This document shows, in pieces, positions 9,631 through 18,739 of a stretch of 64,000 nucleotides of DNA. Position 1 is the first letter of the stretch. Every line of letters starts with the position of its first letter. A program made the position numbers and the translations under genes. The DNA is from Serratia proteamaculans (lineage in GTDB: Bacteria; Pseudomonadota; Gammaproteobacteria; Enterobacterales; Enterobacteriaceae), in contig NZ_SWDE01000002.1 of the NCBI RefSeq assembly GCF_013337185.1, positions 62,001 to 126,000 of the forward strand. Reading direction: 5' to 3'. The notes beneath the pieces were generated by a model, which saw only the letters and a list, made by a program, of their open reading frames with translations, was not told the DNA's origin and ran no database searches.

Positions 9631-10140
9631 TCAGTAGCTTCTTTGCCAGGCGAGATATTGGTCGTATTTACGCAGGGCAATGCGGTAATTGTTGTGCGCC
9701 GCAGAAGGCAGGTCTTCAATAATGCGTTGATGGCTGGCGTTGCTGGCAAACTTGTCGGCCGGGTAGTTGCGCTCCACCAGCATTTCGTCCAGTCGGCGCA
9801 GGCGCACCACGTACTCGCGAATGGTGCTGTGGCTCATTTCGGTCTGTTCAAACAGATACTGCTTGAAGGCCATAATGTCGAAATAGCTCGGATGGCTGTT
9901 GCAGGAAATTTCACTGCAGAAACGGCACAGCGCGGTCAGCTCATTCTGCACGTTCAGCCAGACATGATCGTCAATCGGCTGATCCATACGCGCGATGGCG
10001 TCTTTATTGATGATCTTGCCACGAAACACCAACGCCATGCGATCCAACAACTTGCCGCACTGGGAGCAATGAGTCTGGCTGTGTTTGTAATCTTTTAAAT
10101 AACGGCTCAGCGGCCGCTTTTTCAACAATATTCCTGGCAT
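9631..10140 (-). CDS. fliZ: Flagellar regulator FliZ
   Basis: Regulator encoded with fliA. In Salmonella it raises FlhDC activity, and in E. coli it competes with sigma-S-type promoters. The protein has 169 residues from the ATG at 10140 (MPGILLKKRPLSRYLKDYKHS). Family features are the cysteine pairs CSQC and CRFC and the block QYLFEQTEMSHSTIREYVVR, related to the DNA-binding part of integrases. A longer frame begins at a TTG (10170) and is less likely. It lies downstream of fliA on the same strand with a 57-base gap. Confidence 0.94.
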   Translation of the reverse strand: MPGILLKKRPLSRYLKDYKHSQTHCSQCGKLLDRMALVFRGKIINKDAIARMDQPIDDHVWLNVQNELTALCRFCSEISCNSHPSYFDIMAFKQYLFEQTEMSHSTIREYVVRLRRLDEMLVERNYPADKFASNASHQRIIEDLPSAAHNNYRIALRKYDQYLAWQRSY

Positions 10141-10197
10141 TGGGCAGTCCGGTTTTCGCAAGGGTGGCAAGGTTGAAGGTTCAGAGTTGAATACATG

Positions 10198-10920
10198 TCA
10201 GTTTTCGCTCGCCAAACGGGCGCGCAGGCGTTTGATCGCCTGACTGTGCAGTTGGCTGACACGCGACTCCCCCACGTCCAGCACGGCACCGATCTCCTTC
10301 AGGTTCAACTCTTCCTGGTAATACAGCGTCAGCACCATTTTCTCGCGTTCCGGCAACGCCTCGATGGCGTCGATCACCCGTTGGCGCAGATTGCCCTCCA
10401 GCAGATGATGTAACGGATTGGCCTCTTCGTGCCCTTCCAGCAGCGGTTCCGCGCTTTCGCCATGCTCTTCCCGCCATTCGTCGTAGGAGAAAAGTTGGCT
10501 GTTATTGGTGTCCAACAGAATTTGACGGTACTCATCCAGTGACAGATTCAGCGTCTGCGCAACTTCCACTTCGCTAGCCGGGCGGCCCAGTTGCTGTTCC
10601 AATTGCCGCATGACCTGCGCCACTTCACGCGCGTGGCGGCGCACACTGCGCGGCACCCAGTCGCGGCTACGCAGTTCATCAAGCATCGCGCCACGGATAC
10701 GTTGCACCGCGTAGGTAGTAAAGGCCGTGCCCTGCATGGCGTCATAACGCTCAACGGCGTTCAACAGGCCGATTCCTCCGGCCTGCAGCAGATCGTCGAG
10801 CTCCACGCTGGCGGGCAGCCTGACCTGCAGGCGCAACGCCTCGTGGCGCACTAACGGAACGTAGCGTAGCCAGAGAGAATTTTTGTCCATCACGCCTTCG
10901 GCGGTATACAAATCGCTCAC
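10198..10920 (-). CDS. fliA: RNA polymerase sigma-28 factor FliA
   Basis: Sigma factor for late flagellar and chemotaxis genes, 240 residues. It begins at a GTG (MSDLYTAEGVMDKNSLW), as in E. coli. Region 2 (about 20-90) includes DDLLQAGGIGLLNAVERYD and FTTYAVQRIRGAMLDELR; region 4 at the C-terminus holds LNLKEIGAVLDVGESRVSQLHS. FlgM, encoded at 41.5 kb, is its anti-sigma factor. Its targets in this window can be read as sigma-28 promoters before fliC, fliD, flgK, flgM and the tsr-like gene. An inverted repeat, CGGATAA (10936-10942) with TTATCCG (10957-10963), lies just upstream. Confidence 0.98.
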   Translation of the reverse strand: MSDLYTAEGVMDKNSLWLRYVPLVRHEALRLQVRLPASVELDDLLQAGGIGLLNAVERYDAMQGTAFTTYAVQRIRGAMLDELRSRDWVPRSVRRHAREVAQVMRQLEQQLGRPASEVEVAQTLNLSLDEYRQILLDTNNSQLFSYDEWREEHGESAEPLLEGHEEANPLHHLLEGNLRQRVIDAIEALPEREKMVLTLYYQEELNLKEIGAVLDVGESRVSQLHSQAIKRLRARLASEN

Positions 10921-11048
10921 TATGTCTAAAACCTGCGGATAAGAGAGTCAGCGCTATTATCCGTAGGGGGCAAAATGCCAATCGACTGAACAGTCGTACA
11001 AAACAGGCCTTATTTGCGCCATGCACTCTCCCGGCGGCAAGCGACCAT

Positions 11049-11071
11049 AAAAAAACCCCGCCGAGGCGGGG
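11049..11071 (-). terminator. Rho-independent terminator of fliC
   Basis: On the minus strand CCCCGCC, a 2-base loop, GGCGGGG, then seven T. It lies 33 bases past the fliC stop codon and separates fliC from fliA. Confidence 0.92.
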
Positions 11072-11103
11072 TTCTTTGCGACAGGTTAATCGGGGAGAGT
11101 CGA

Positions 11104-12159
11104 TTAACGCAGCAGGGACAACACGTTCTGAGTAGACTGGTTAGCCTGTGCCAGAACAGAGGTGCCAGCCTGTTGCAGGATGTTGGCACGGCTCATGTTG
11201 GACACTTCGGTCGCGTAGTCAGCATCCTGAATACGAGACTGGGAAGCAGACAGGTTGTTCACAGTGCTGTTCAGGTTGTTGATAACAGAATCGAAACGGT
11301 TCTGTACCGCACCCAGAGAAGAACGCAGACCGTCAACCTGAGACAGTGCTTTGTCCAGGGTAGCCAGTGGGTTTTTGATGTCGGTAACTGCTGCACCTTC
11401 GGTGACTTTACCATCGGCAGCAACGGTAGCCGCTGCATAGGATTTAGTACCGTCAGCAGCAACAGTTTGCACGTAGAAACCATCTTTGCCGTCTTTGTCT
11501 TTACCGGCAACGACAGTTTTACCTGCTGTCAGAGCAGAGCCTGCTTTGTCATAAGCTACATCAGCACCGCCGGCGGTAACTTTCAGCGTTGCGCCATCAG
11601 CAACTTCAGCGCCAATTTTGGTGCCTTTGTCGGTCACGTTGAAGGTTTCCAGACCCAGTTGCTTGGAATCGATCTTTTTCAGGTCGATATCGATGGTTTC
11701 ACCGTCGTTAGCGCCAACCTGGATGGTCAGTTTCTGATCGCTGCTCAGTACTTTCACGCCATTGAAATCAGTCTGCTCAGAGATGCGGTTGATTTCAGAC
11801 ATACGCTGAGTGATTTCGTCCTGGATAGATTTCAGGTCGCTGCTGGAGTTAGAACCGGTTTGTGCCTGTACAGTCAGACGACGAATGTTCTGCAAGTTGT
11901 CGTTGACTTCGTTCAGTGCACCTTCAGTGGTCTGCGCCAGAGAAATACCGTCGTTAGCGTTACGGGAAGCCTGAGTCAGGCCTTTGATGTTAGCAGTGAA
12001 GCGGTTAGAGATTGCCTGACCCGCGGCATCATCCTTGGCGCTGTTGATACGCAGGCCAGAAGACAGACGCTCAATCGCAGCACCCAGAGAAGACTGTGAT
12101 TTGTTCAGGTTGTTCTGCGCCATCAGCGACAGGCTGTTGGTGTTAATTACTTGTGCCAT
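11104..12159 (-). CDS. fliC: Flagellin FliC
   Basis: Filament subunit exported by the flagellar type III apparatus, 351 residues. The N-terminal D0/D1 part (1 to about 165) begins [21 protein letters not shown] and includes [19 protein letters not shown]. The C-terminal part (about 265-351) ends [15 protein letters not shown]. The surface region between them is short and rich in glycine, alanine, lysine and threonine, so this is a compact flagellin. It is the only flagellin gene in the window. AAGGAAAG precedes the ATG. It is transcribed from a sigma-28 promoter with an unusual G tract. Confidence 0.98.
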   Translation of the reverse strand: MAQVINTNSLSLMAQNNLNKSQSSLGAAIERLSSGLRINSAKDDAAGQAISNRFTANIKGLTQASRNANDGISLAQTTEGALNEVNDNLQNIRRLTVQAQTGSNSSSDLKSIQDEITQRMSEINRISEQTDFNGVKVLSSDQKLTIQVGANDGETIDIDLKKIDSKQLGLETFNVTDKGTKIGAEVADGATLKVTAGGADVAYDKAGSALTAGKTVVAGKDKDGKDGFYVQTVAADGTKSYAAATVAADGKVTEGAAVTDIKNPLATLDKALSQVDGLRSSLGAVQNRFDSVINNLNSTVNNLSASQSRIQDADYATEVSNMSRANILQQAGTSVLAQANQSTQNVLSLLR

Positions 12160-12253
12160 TGTATGCTTTCCTTACGAGTCAATTGCGATCTTCGCAACAG
12201 GGTTTAAATGGTTCGGGCTGCTTTACCCACGGCGTCAACCACCGTCCCATCAG

Positions 12254-12280
12254 GTATCGGCCCCCCCCCTGCAACCTTTA
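12254..12280 (-). promoter_or_regulatory. Sigma-28 promoter of fliC with a nine-G tract
   Basis: Minus strand: TAAA (12280-12277), 15 bases, GCCGATAC (12261-12254). This differs by one base from the TAAA-N15-GCCGATAA pattern. The G run 12269-12261 fills most of the spacer and its last base is the first G of the -10 element. The expected transcript leader is about 88 bases. Confidence 0.9.
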
Positions 12281-12373
12281 GAAATTTTTTATTTTTTTTT
12301 GCATATTCAGCAATAGGGTAAATAACGCTGTTTTTCCCTCTTCTATTGCGCCATCGGTTTTTTATTTTTTCGG

Positions 12374-12400
12374 TAAACTTTTTCTCCACTGGGCCGATAA
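12374..12400 (+). promoter_or_regulatory. Sigma-28 promoter of fliD
   Basis: TAAA (12374-12377), 15 bases, GCCGATAA (12393-12400), an exact match to the sigma-28 pattern, 40 bases before the fliD start codon. Confidence 0.93.
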
Positions 12401-12440
12401 CGCGTAAAGCGAATAAAGTCATTATCAAGGAGAATTACTC

Positions 12441-13838
12441 ATGGCATCGATCAGTTCATTAGGTCTCGGCTCAGGACTCGACCTCAACGGTTTACTGGAT
12501 AAACTGACCAAGGCAGAGCAGCAGCGCCTCACCCCTTACACTAGCAAACAGTCGAGCTACAACTCTCAAATCACCGCCTACGGTACGCTGAAAAGCTCGC
12601 TGGAAAAGTTCGATAACTTGAGCAAGGAGATGGCGAAAGAGGACTTCTTCAAAGCCACCACAGCCACCGAACACGACGCCTTCAAAATCACCACCAACGC
12701 CAAGGCAGTGCCGGGCAACTATGTGGTGGAAGTGAGCCAACTGGCTCAGGCGCAAACCCTGACCACGCAGACCCCAATCAACGATCAAGGCGCTAAATTA
12801 GGCACTGAGGGCGCTACCGATCGTTCTCTGACGATTACCGCAGGCAACCCACCCAAAGAGACCAAGATCCCGCTCAGCGACGATCAAACCTCACTGGTGG
12901 AAATGCGCGACGCCATCAACAGCGCCAAAGCCGGTGTAACCGCCAGCATCATGCGCGTGGGCGACAACGACTATCAGTTGGCGATCAGCTCCTCCACCAC
13001 CGGTGAAAACAACAAGGTCTCCATTAAAGTCGATAATGACGACAAGTTGGGTGACATCCTGAACTACGATTACACCCGCGGCCTCACTTCGATGAAAGAG
13101 ACGGTGCCTGCGCAAGATGCCAAATTGGTGGTTAACGGCACGGCGATCAAACGCAGCACCAACTCGATCAGCGACGCCTTGCAGGGCGTGACCATCGATC
13201 TGAAAACAAAAACCAAGCCAGACGAAAAACAAAACCTGGTAATCAGCACCAATACCGCGGGTACCACCGACAAGATTAAAGAGTGGGTCGACGGCTATAA
13301 CTCGCTGCTGGATACCTTTAACTCGCTGACCAAATATACTCCGGTCAAAACCGGCGAGGCGCAGAATGCCAGCAACGGCCCCCTGCTGGGTGATAACACC
13401 CTGCGCGGTATTCAGTCATCTATTAAAAGCGCGCTCAGCGCAGCCCAGGACAACCCCGAACTGAAAGGCCTGGGCAATCTGGGGATCTCAACCAATACCA
13501 AAACCGGTAAGTTGGAAATCGACAGCACCAAGCTGAAAAAAGCTCTGGATGATAAACCAGACCAGGTCACCAACTTCTTCGCCGGCAACGGCAAAGATAC
13601 CGGCATGGCCACCGAGATCCACAACGAGATCCAAAATTACATCAAGTCCGGTGGCATCATCGAGAACTCGACCAAAAGCATCAATACCAACCTCGACCGT
13701 CTGAATAGCCAGATCACTACGGTCACCGCCAGCATTCAAAACACCATAGATCGTTATAAACAACAATTCGTACAGCTGGATACCATGATGTCAAAAATGA
13801 ATGGCACCAGTAACTATTTGAGCCAACAATTTAAATAA
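12441..13838 (+). CDS. fliD: Flagellar filament cap protein FliD
   Basis: Forms the pentamer cap at the filament tip that folds flagellin into place; 465 residues. It begins MASISSLGLGSGLDLNGLLDKL, typical of the family, and has coiled-coil-like ends; the C-terminus is KMNGTSNYLSQQFK. AAGGAG precedes the ATG. It is first in the fliDST operon, divergent from fliC, and has its own sigma-28 promoter. Confidence 0.97.
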   Translation: MASISSLGLGSGLDLNGLLDKLTKAEQQRLTPYTSKQSSYNSQITAYGTLKSSLEKFDNLSKEMAKEDFFKATTATEHDAFKITTNAKAVPGNYVVEVSQLAQAQTLTTQTPINDQGAKLGTEGATDRSLTITAGNPPKETKIPLSDDQTSLVEMRDAINSAKAGVTASIMRVGDNDYQLAISSSTTGENNKVSIKVDNDDKLGDILNYDYTRGLTSMKETVPAQDAKLVVNGTAIKRSTNSISDALQGVTIDLKTKTKPDEKQNLVISTNTAGTTDKIKEWVDGYNSLLDTFNSLTKYTPVKTGEAQNASNGPLLGDNTLRGIQSSIKSALSAAQDNPELKGLGNLGISTNTKTGKLEIDSTKLKKALDDKPDQVTNFFAGNGKDTGMATEIHNEIQNYIKSGGIIENSTKSINTNLDRLNSQITTVTASIQNTIDRYKQQFVQLDTMMSKMNGTSNYLSQQFK

Positions 13839-13865
13839 CCACTTTTTAACCAGGTAATAAATCAC

Positions 13866-14276
13866 ATGTATAACCGAAGCGGAACTCAAGCCTACGCCCA
13901 GGTCAGTCTGGAAAGCGGCGTAATGAGCGCCAGCCCGCATCAGTTAATCGTGATGCTTTTCGACGGGGCGCTTAGCGCCCTGTTACGCGCACGGATACTG
14001 ATGAACCAGGGTGATATCGCCGGCAAAGGGCTGGCATTGTCAAAGGCCATCAATATCATCGATAACGGCCTTAAAAGCGGTCTCGACCACCAGCAGGGCG
14101 GCGAAATGGCCGATAATCTGGCGGCGCTGTATGACTATATGAAGCGGCGCCTGATGCAGGCCAACCTGCATAACGACGAGGCGGCGATCACTGAAGTGGT
14201 CAAACTGCTGGAAAATATTGCCGACGCCTGGCGCCAAATCGGCCCCAATTATCACCCTTCTCAGGACGCCGTATAA
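13866..14276 (+). CDS. fliS: Flagellin export chaperone FliS
   Basis: Cytoplasmic chaperone that holds the C-terminus of flagellin unfolded until export; 136 residues. It starts [20 protein letters not shown] and carries the family block [21 protein letters not shown]. It is all-helical in known structures. Its stop overlaps the fliT start by one base (TAATG). Confidence 0.97.
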   Translation: MYNRSGTQAYAQVSLESGVMSASPHQLIVMLFDGALSALLRARILMNQGDIAGKGLALSKAINIIDNGLKSGLDHQQGGEMADNLAALYDYMKRRLMQANLHNDEAAITEVVKLLENIADAWRQIGPNYHPSQDAV

Positions 14277-14644
14277 TGGAACGTCAACAGCAATTGCTAG
14301 CCGCGTATCAAAAAATACATACCCTGAGCAGCCAAATGATCGCCCTGGCGCAAACCGAACGATGGGAGGACCTGGTCGAACTGGAATTGGCCTACGTCAC
14401 TGCGGTGGAAAGCACGGCCGCCTTTACCGGGCAGGCCGGCCCGTCGATGGCATTACAGGAGTTGCTGCGCCATAAGCTGCAGCAGATCCTGGACAACGAA
14501 ACCGAGCTCAAACGCCTGCTGCAACAACGTATGGACCAATTAAAAGAATTGATCGGCCAGTCAACGCGTCAGAACGTGGTTAACAGCACCTATGGTCAGT
14601 TTAACGATCGCGCCCTGCTGTTGGGAGAACCGCAAATCAGATGA
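14276..14644 (+). CDS. fliT: FliD chaperone and FlhDC antagonist FliT
   Basis: Small helical protein of 122 residues ([21 protein letters not shown]). In Salmonella FliT is the export chaperone of FliD and, when free, binds the FlhD4C2 complex and weakens its activity. It is translationally coupled to fliS. The inverted repeat AGAAGAATA/TATTCTTCT (14666-14698) lies downstream, without a T run. Confidence 0.94.
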   Translation: MERQQQLLAAYQKIHTLSSQMIALAQTERWEDLVELELAYVTAVESTAAFTGQAGPSMALQELLRHKLQQILDNETELKRLLQQRMDQLKELIGQSTRQNVVNSTYGQFNDRALLLGEPQIR

Positions 14645-14991
14645 GTTCAAAACAATAACGGAAAAAGAAGAATAAATAGCACTATGCACTATTCTTCTGC
14701 GGTTAAGTCAGGATATTAATCCATGGCATTTGAATTATATACACCTATAATATTTCTCACCCCGGCCTGGTAGGGCGCAATATATACGCCCCGACCTACA
14801 CGGGCGCGGCATGCAACGCCCCGACGAGACGGATAAATATTACGCCGACACGGACGTTTTCTGTTCAGCAGGAAATTGATTTTTGATAGATAAAACACGT
14901 CGTTGTGTTACACAACGCATGGAAAAATGTTGCTCCAACGCCGATCAAAGCGTAAAGATATTCTCAGATACTGGCTGCGAAATGAATATCG
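14645..14991. other. Gap between fliT and the AraC-type gene
   Basis: The 347 bases hold the inverted repeat 14666-14698, a pair of GCATGC-type hairpins at 14770-14822, and AT-rich DNA that should contain the promoter of the regulator gene. I see no coding sequence with a ribosome site. Confidence 0.5.
14770..14822. repeat. GCATGC palindrome family, copy 1 (double hairpin)
   Basis: First hairpin: GTAGGGCGC with CGCCCC (14770-14793). Second hairpin: GGGCG, central GCATGC, CGCCCC (14802-14822). Related copies lie near 30.25, 33.3, 53.6, 58.1 and 62.4 kb. Confidence 0.65.
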
Positions 14992-15858
14992 ATGGAACGT
15001 ACAATTAATTTTTGTCCTGGAATTGGCGCCTCGGCGCATATCATTCAGCATACTGAATTATTATTCCCTTCAGTCTATTTTGAACAACCCCATCTGTATT
15101 TGGTACAGCAAGGCCACAAACGCGTGCGTTGGCAACAGCGTGAAATCGTGGCCCAGACCGGGGAATTGTTGATTATCGACGGAGGGCAAACCGTAGATAT
15201 TATTAATGAGCCCTCAGAGGAAGGGGTGTTCAGCTGTCAGTTGTTGACCTGCGATCCGTTGCTGCTCGCCGCACCACCGGCCCAGGTTGAACCCCAGCCC
15301 CCAACTGCTTTTGACGCGGTGTTGGCGTTGTGCAACCTGCCCTGCGCGTTGATTCACAGTTTTGAAACCACCAGTCTGGCGCTGGCCCTTAAACATCGTT
15401 TCCCTGCGGTCATCATTCGCCACAAAATGCTGGAGATTCTTTTGTGGTTGAAACAGTTCAATATCAGCTTCATGCATAACGAGGCCAGAGACTTAACCCA
15501 GCGGGTGCGCCGTTGCCTGGCAACCGATCCGCATAATATCTGGACGGCGGCCGAGGTGGCAGACACCTTGTCGATGAGTGAGGTGATGCTGCGCCGTAAA
15601 CTGTCGGCAGAGAATACGTCGTTGCGTAATCTGATGATCGACGTACGTATGAGCAGCGCACTGGCATTGCTGCAATCAACAGATTGGCCAATCTCCGCCA
15701 TCGCCCAGCACGTCGGTTATGAAAGTTCTTCGCGGTTTGCAGAACGTTTTCGCAAACGTTTTGGCTTTGCCCCCACGGCCATTCGCGGCCACCAACGGGC
15801 AATGGAAGCAGGCGTTATTCGCCCCGACCATCTCAGCATGATGGAAGCACAGGAATGA
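14992..15858 (+). CDS. AraC-family transcriptional regulator
   Basis: DNA-binding regulator of 288 residues whose target is unknown. The N-terminal part (about 1-160) has no motif I recognise and could be a cupin-like sensor. The C-terminal 100 residues are a two-helix-turn-helix AraC domain: AAEVADTLSMSEVMLRRKL is the first unit, and ISAIAQHVGYESSSRFAERF is the second, followed by RKRFGFAPT. The ATG at 14992 has no good ribosome site, so the true start is uncertain. It is not a usual flagellar gene; it begins the cargo between fliT and fliE. Confidence 0.88.
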   Translation: MERTINFCPGIGASAHIIQHTELLFPSVYFEQPHLYLVQQGHKRVRWQQREIVAQTGELLIIDGGQTVDIINEPSEEGVFSCQLLTCDPLLLAAPPAQVEPQPPTAFDAVLALCNLPCALIHSFETTSLALALKHRFPAVIIRHKMLEILLWLKQFNISFMHNEARDLTQRVRRCLATDPHNIWTAAEVADTLSMSEVMLRRKLSAENTSLRNLMIDVRMSSALALLQSTDWPISAIAQHVGYESSSRFAERFRKRFGFAPTAIRGHQRAMEAGVIRPDHLSMMEAQE

Positions 15859-15980
15859 CAACCATGGGCATAAGTTAAATCATTGAACAACGGGAGCGTC
15901 GTTTATGCGGAGCGGGTTAGCGGAAAACAGCCGGGTGGGATAGCATCGCCGAGCATTATTTCAATCAGGGGTGATAAACC

Positions 15981-16088
15981 GTGCTCAACGAAAAATTGCT
16001 GTTTTCCCTGGCCATATTGTTGCTCGGCATGTGGCTGCTGGGTCTGAGCTACGAGGAAGACGCCATGCGGATACTGGCGGGAAAATAA
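15981..16088 (+). CDS. Putative 35-residue membrane protein
   Basis: From a GTG preceded by AGGGG at a spacing of about 9, the frame encodes MLNEKLLFSLAILLLGMWLL followed by a polar tail, GLSYEEDAMRILAGK. This makes one membrane span (about residues 6-22) and an acidic-to-basic end. A rho-independent terminator begins 8 bases after the stop, which supports transcription. I do not recognise the family. Coding status rests on the ribosome site, the hydrophobic profile and the terminator only. Confidence 0.55.
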   Translation: MLNEKLLFSLAILLLGMWLLGLSYEEDAMRILAGK

Positions 16089-16096
16089 ATCGGCAA

Positions 16097-16122
16097 GGCC
16101 ACAAAAGTGGCCCGGTTTTTTT
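16097..16122 (+). terminator. Rho-independent terminator
   Basis: GGCCAC, loop AAAA, GTGGCC, then CGG and seven T. It follows the 35-residue ORF and its T run overlaps the stop codon of the convergent 31-residue ORF. Confidence 0.85.
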
Positions 16123-16216
16123 AGCTTTGTTTAATTAAAACGATTATTAATACGACCAAAACGGCCAGAATTAAAATACTCAACAGTCGCCATCTTTGTT
16201 CACTTTTGCTGCTCAT
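16121..16216 (-). CDS. Putative 31-residue membrane protein
   Basis: The minus-strand frame from the ATG at 16216 encodes MSSKSEQRWRLLSILILAVL and then VVLIIVLIKQS. This is a polar basic head and one long hydrophobic span, the usual form of bacterial single-span miniproteins. GGGAAAG lies 4-5 bases before the ATG. It converges on the 35-residue ORF. No family is recognised; it could be a single-span regulator of a larger membrane protein, which is inference. Confidence 0.55.
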   Translation of the reverse strand: MSSKSEQRWRLLSILILAVLVVLIIVLIKQS

Positions 16217-16405
16217 TGTCTTTCCCGCTAATTAAAACTTCCTTAATCCGAAAATTATAACTCCGCGACAAGCGCCACAATGTGAATTGAACCGGGATTT
16301 CTGCCCTGTTACTCCGGCGATTGGTGAACGCTATGCCGAGGGTAATACGCCTAATATGCTAACTCAGTGTTTAAACCTCACCACTTAAAAACCCACCACC
16401 GCAGC

Positions 16406-17320
16406 CTAAGGCCCGATCTGTGCCAATCTGGCCGGCAGTTGCGCCAGCAATTGATCTACTGCCAGCCGGACTTTTAAGGGTTGATAAGCGGCATAGGGCC
16501 AGACGGCATTAACCGGAAAATCTACGCTGTGGCAGTCGCGCATTAGCGCCATCAATCGACCGTCGGCAAGCTGCTCGCGAACCAGCCAATAAGGCAGCCA
16601 AACCACGCCGGCCCCGCTGATGGCAGCATTGGCAATGGCCTGCATATCGTCCATGACTATTCTTGCCTGTGGCCTGATTTCCTGCAGGTGACCACTGGTG
16701 TCTCTGAGGTGCCATTTCTGCAAGATACCGGCCCGCAAATAACCCACCGCCTGATGCTGGCCAAGCTCTGCTGGCGATTGCGGCTCACCATAGTGTTGTA
16801 AATAGGCCGGTGACGCGCAAAAAGTCATGCCGTGCTGGCCTAGCTGGCGAGCAATCAGACTACTACTGTCCGGCAAGGCACCTATGCGAATAGCCAGATC
16901 GAAACCCTCATCAATCAGATCCACCGTTCGATCGCTAAACGACAATTCCAGGGTCAGTTGTGGATGCTGCTGTGCCAGGTCCGTCAGCAAGGGGGCAATG
17001 CACAGATGACCGAACAGCACCGGCATCGACACTCGTAGTCGCCCACTGGCCTGCACTTTACCGCTATCGAGCAAGCTTTCCGCACTGTTGATGGTTGCCA
17101 ATGCTTGCCGACAGTGCTCGTAGAACAACACCCCTTCATCCGTCAGGCTTTGGCTGCGGGTAGTACGCAGAAATAGCATCACCCCAAGCCGTTGTTCCAG
17201 CCGGGAGATGATTTTACTGATGGCTGAACGCGTCAGATGCAGCTTTTCCGCGGCGTTTGCAAAGCTGCCGGCCTCCGCCACGGCGACAAATACCGGTATC
17301 CCATTGAGTTCGGTTCTCAC
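16406..17320 (-). CDS. LysR-family transcriptional regulator
   Basis: Regulator of 304 residues from the GTG at 17320 (MRTELNGIPVFVAVAEAGSF). The winged helix-turn-helix covers about 1-60, with AAEKLHLTRSAISKIISRLEQRLG; the substrate-binding domain follows. The longer frame begins at a TTG (17380) and would add residues lying in the likely operator region, so I trimmed it. It is divergent from the azoreductase-like gene, and LysR proteins commonly control such a neighbour. Confidence 0.92.
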   Translation of the reverse strand: MRTELNGIPVFVAVAEAGSFANAAEKLHLTRSAISKIISRLEQRLGVMLFLRTTRSQSLTDEGVLFYEHCRQALATINSAESLLDSGKVQASGRLRVSMPVLFGHLCIAPLLTDLAQQHPQLTLELSFSDRTVDLIDEGFDLAIRIGALPDSSSLIARQLGQHGMTFCASPAYLQHYGEPQSPAELGQHQAVGYLRAGILQKWHLRDTSGHLQEIRPQARIVMDDMQAIANAAISGAGVVWLPYWLVREQLADGRLMALMRDCHSVDFPVNAVWPYAAYQPLKVRLAVDQLLAQLPARLAQIGP

Positions 17321-17465
17321 CTTATCGCGTCCATTTTGGCACCAATGATGTGAAACACTATCACCACTGGTGAATATCAAGCAATGCTAGCATGAGTTAT
17401 CTCGAATGCCCCGGCGGCAAAGTTGGCGCCAGGGGGTTTACCCTAGCCACAATCAGGAAAATATG

Positions 17466-18065
17466 ATGAACAATATTCTGGTACTCAAATCCAGCATCAT
17501 GGGCGACCAATCTCACACCAATAGTCTTATCGACAGCTTGGTGAGCGAACGTAGCGCCAGAGGGATGAAGGACAATATAGTGGTGCGCGATTTGGTGGCG
17601 CTCAACCCGCCAGTACTGGACGCTGAGTTATTCAGCGCGTTGCGCGGCGGTGAAATATCGAGCCAACGGATCAAGGATGGGGTCGCGCTTTCAGACCAAT
17701 TAATTACCGAACTCAAAGCCAGCGATCTGGTGGTGATTGGCGCACCTATGTACAACCACAACGTGCCGACACATCTAAAGAACTGGTTTGATTTGGTGGC
17801 ACGGGCGCGCGTGACATTCAATTACACCGCGACTTATCCGGTCGGTCTGGTGGAAGGCGTGCAAGCTCTGGTGATCAGTTCCCGTGGCGGTGTGCATGTC
17901 GGACAAGAAACCGATGCGGTCACGCCCTACCTGCGTTCCGTTTTAGGTTTGATGGGTATCAGTGAGGTGCAGTTCGTTTATGCTGAAGGCCTCGATATGA
18001 AACCGCATGGACGCGACAGCGGCCTGGCAGCGGCTCGTAAGCAAATCGTTGAACTGATCTCCTGA
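17466..18065 (+). CDS. FMN-dependent NADH-azoreductase family protein
   Basis: Flavodoxin-like quinone/azo-dye reductase, 199 residues. The N-terminus MNNILVLKSSIMGDQSHTNS matches the phosphate-binding start of AzoR; APMYNHNVPTHLKNWFDL is the conserved FMN-site loop, and SSRGGVH is the second loop. AGGA sits 7 bases before the ATG at 17466; the ATG one codon earlier is possible. The physiological substrate is likely a quinone or electrophile. The divergent LysR gene probably controls it. Confidence 0.9.
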   Translation: MNNILVLKSSIMGDQSHTNSLIDSLVSERSARGMKDNIVVRDLVALNPPVLDAELFSALRGGEISSQRIKDGVALSDQLITELKASDLVVIGAPMYNHNVPTHLKNWFDLVARARVTFNYTATYPVGLVEGVQALVISSRGGVHVGQETDAVTPYLRSVLGLMGISEVQFVYAEGLDMKPHGRDSGLAAARKQIVELIS

Positions 18066-18110
18066 AGCAAACAGTCGATAGATCCAGGCCTCAACCTCGG
18101 GGCCATTCCA

Positions 18111-18425
18111 TTACACCGCCATATTCATCACTTCCTGGTAGGCGGAAACCAGCTTATTACGCACCTGCACACCCATCTGCAACGAGATAGATGATTTTTG
18201 CAGATCGACCATCACATCATTCAGACTGATACCCGGCACGCCAATCTCAAAATTCTGCGCCTGCTTGCGTGCGGTCTGCTGGGTATCGCTGATCTTGTCA
18301 ATAGCCGTTTTCAGCTCGCTGGCGAAACTGACGCCCGGCGCGACAGCACCGCGATCCCTTTGCCCAGCCTGAATCGCGGTGGCTTGCAACTGCTGCAATA
18401 CCCCTTCAATACCCTGAATTGCCAT
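18111..18425 (-). CDS. fliE: Flagellar hook-basal body protein FliE
   Basis: Connects the MS ring to the rod and is an early export substrate; 104 residues, the same as in E. coli. It starts [15 protein letters not shown] at the ATG at 18425, with GGAG 5 bases upstream; a longer frame to 18491 runs into the control region. The C-terminus [17 protein letters not shown] is typical. It is alone on the minus strand, divergent from fliF. Confidence 0.97.
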   Translation of the reverse strand: MAIQGIEGVLQQLQATAIQAGQRDRGAVAPGVSFASELKTAIDKISDTQQTARKQAQNFEIGVPGISLNDVMVDLQKSSISLQMGVQVRNKLVSAYQEVMNMAV

Positions 18426-18739
18426 GGTGACTCCAATAAAAACGCGGCGGCCGGACGTTGTTGCATCAGGCACTACTTTGATGCTGCACACCCTAACACA
18501 GCGTTTTTATCCTAAAGCGGCTAATTAACTGCAAAAAACCCGGCTTATCGGGCCATCGAAATAGTGAGTAAGGGGAAATAATGGCATGCCCAGAAATGGG
18601 AGCGCCGCTATTTAGAAGAAATGTGTATCAGGGAGTCTGTTTTGTCACACAACGCTAACCACATCGTTCATCAGCCTGGCAGGGAGCTACGCCGTGGCCC
18701 GAACCGGATCCTGAGCGTCATTGAAGGACACTGGCTAAA
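18426..18739. promoter_or_regulatory. fliE-fliF divergent control region
   Basis: This 314-base gap should carry the FlhDC-dependent class 2 promoters of fliE and of the fliF operon; I could not place them with confidence. It contains a minus-strand hairpin with a T6 run (CCCG/CGGG near 18540-18553) and a 40-codon frame from 18621 that ends on the fliF start codon. Confidence 0.5.

Noticed and set aside
11014..12099. 361-codon plus-strand frame opposite fliC
   Set aside because: No ribosome site, starts in the fliC terminator and has no protein-like pattern; FliC on the minus strand is certain.
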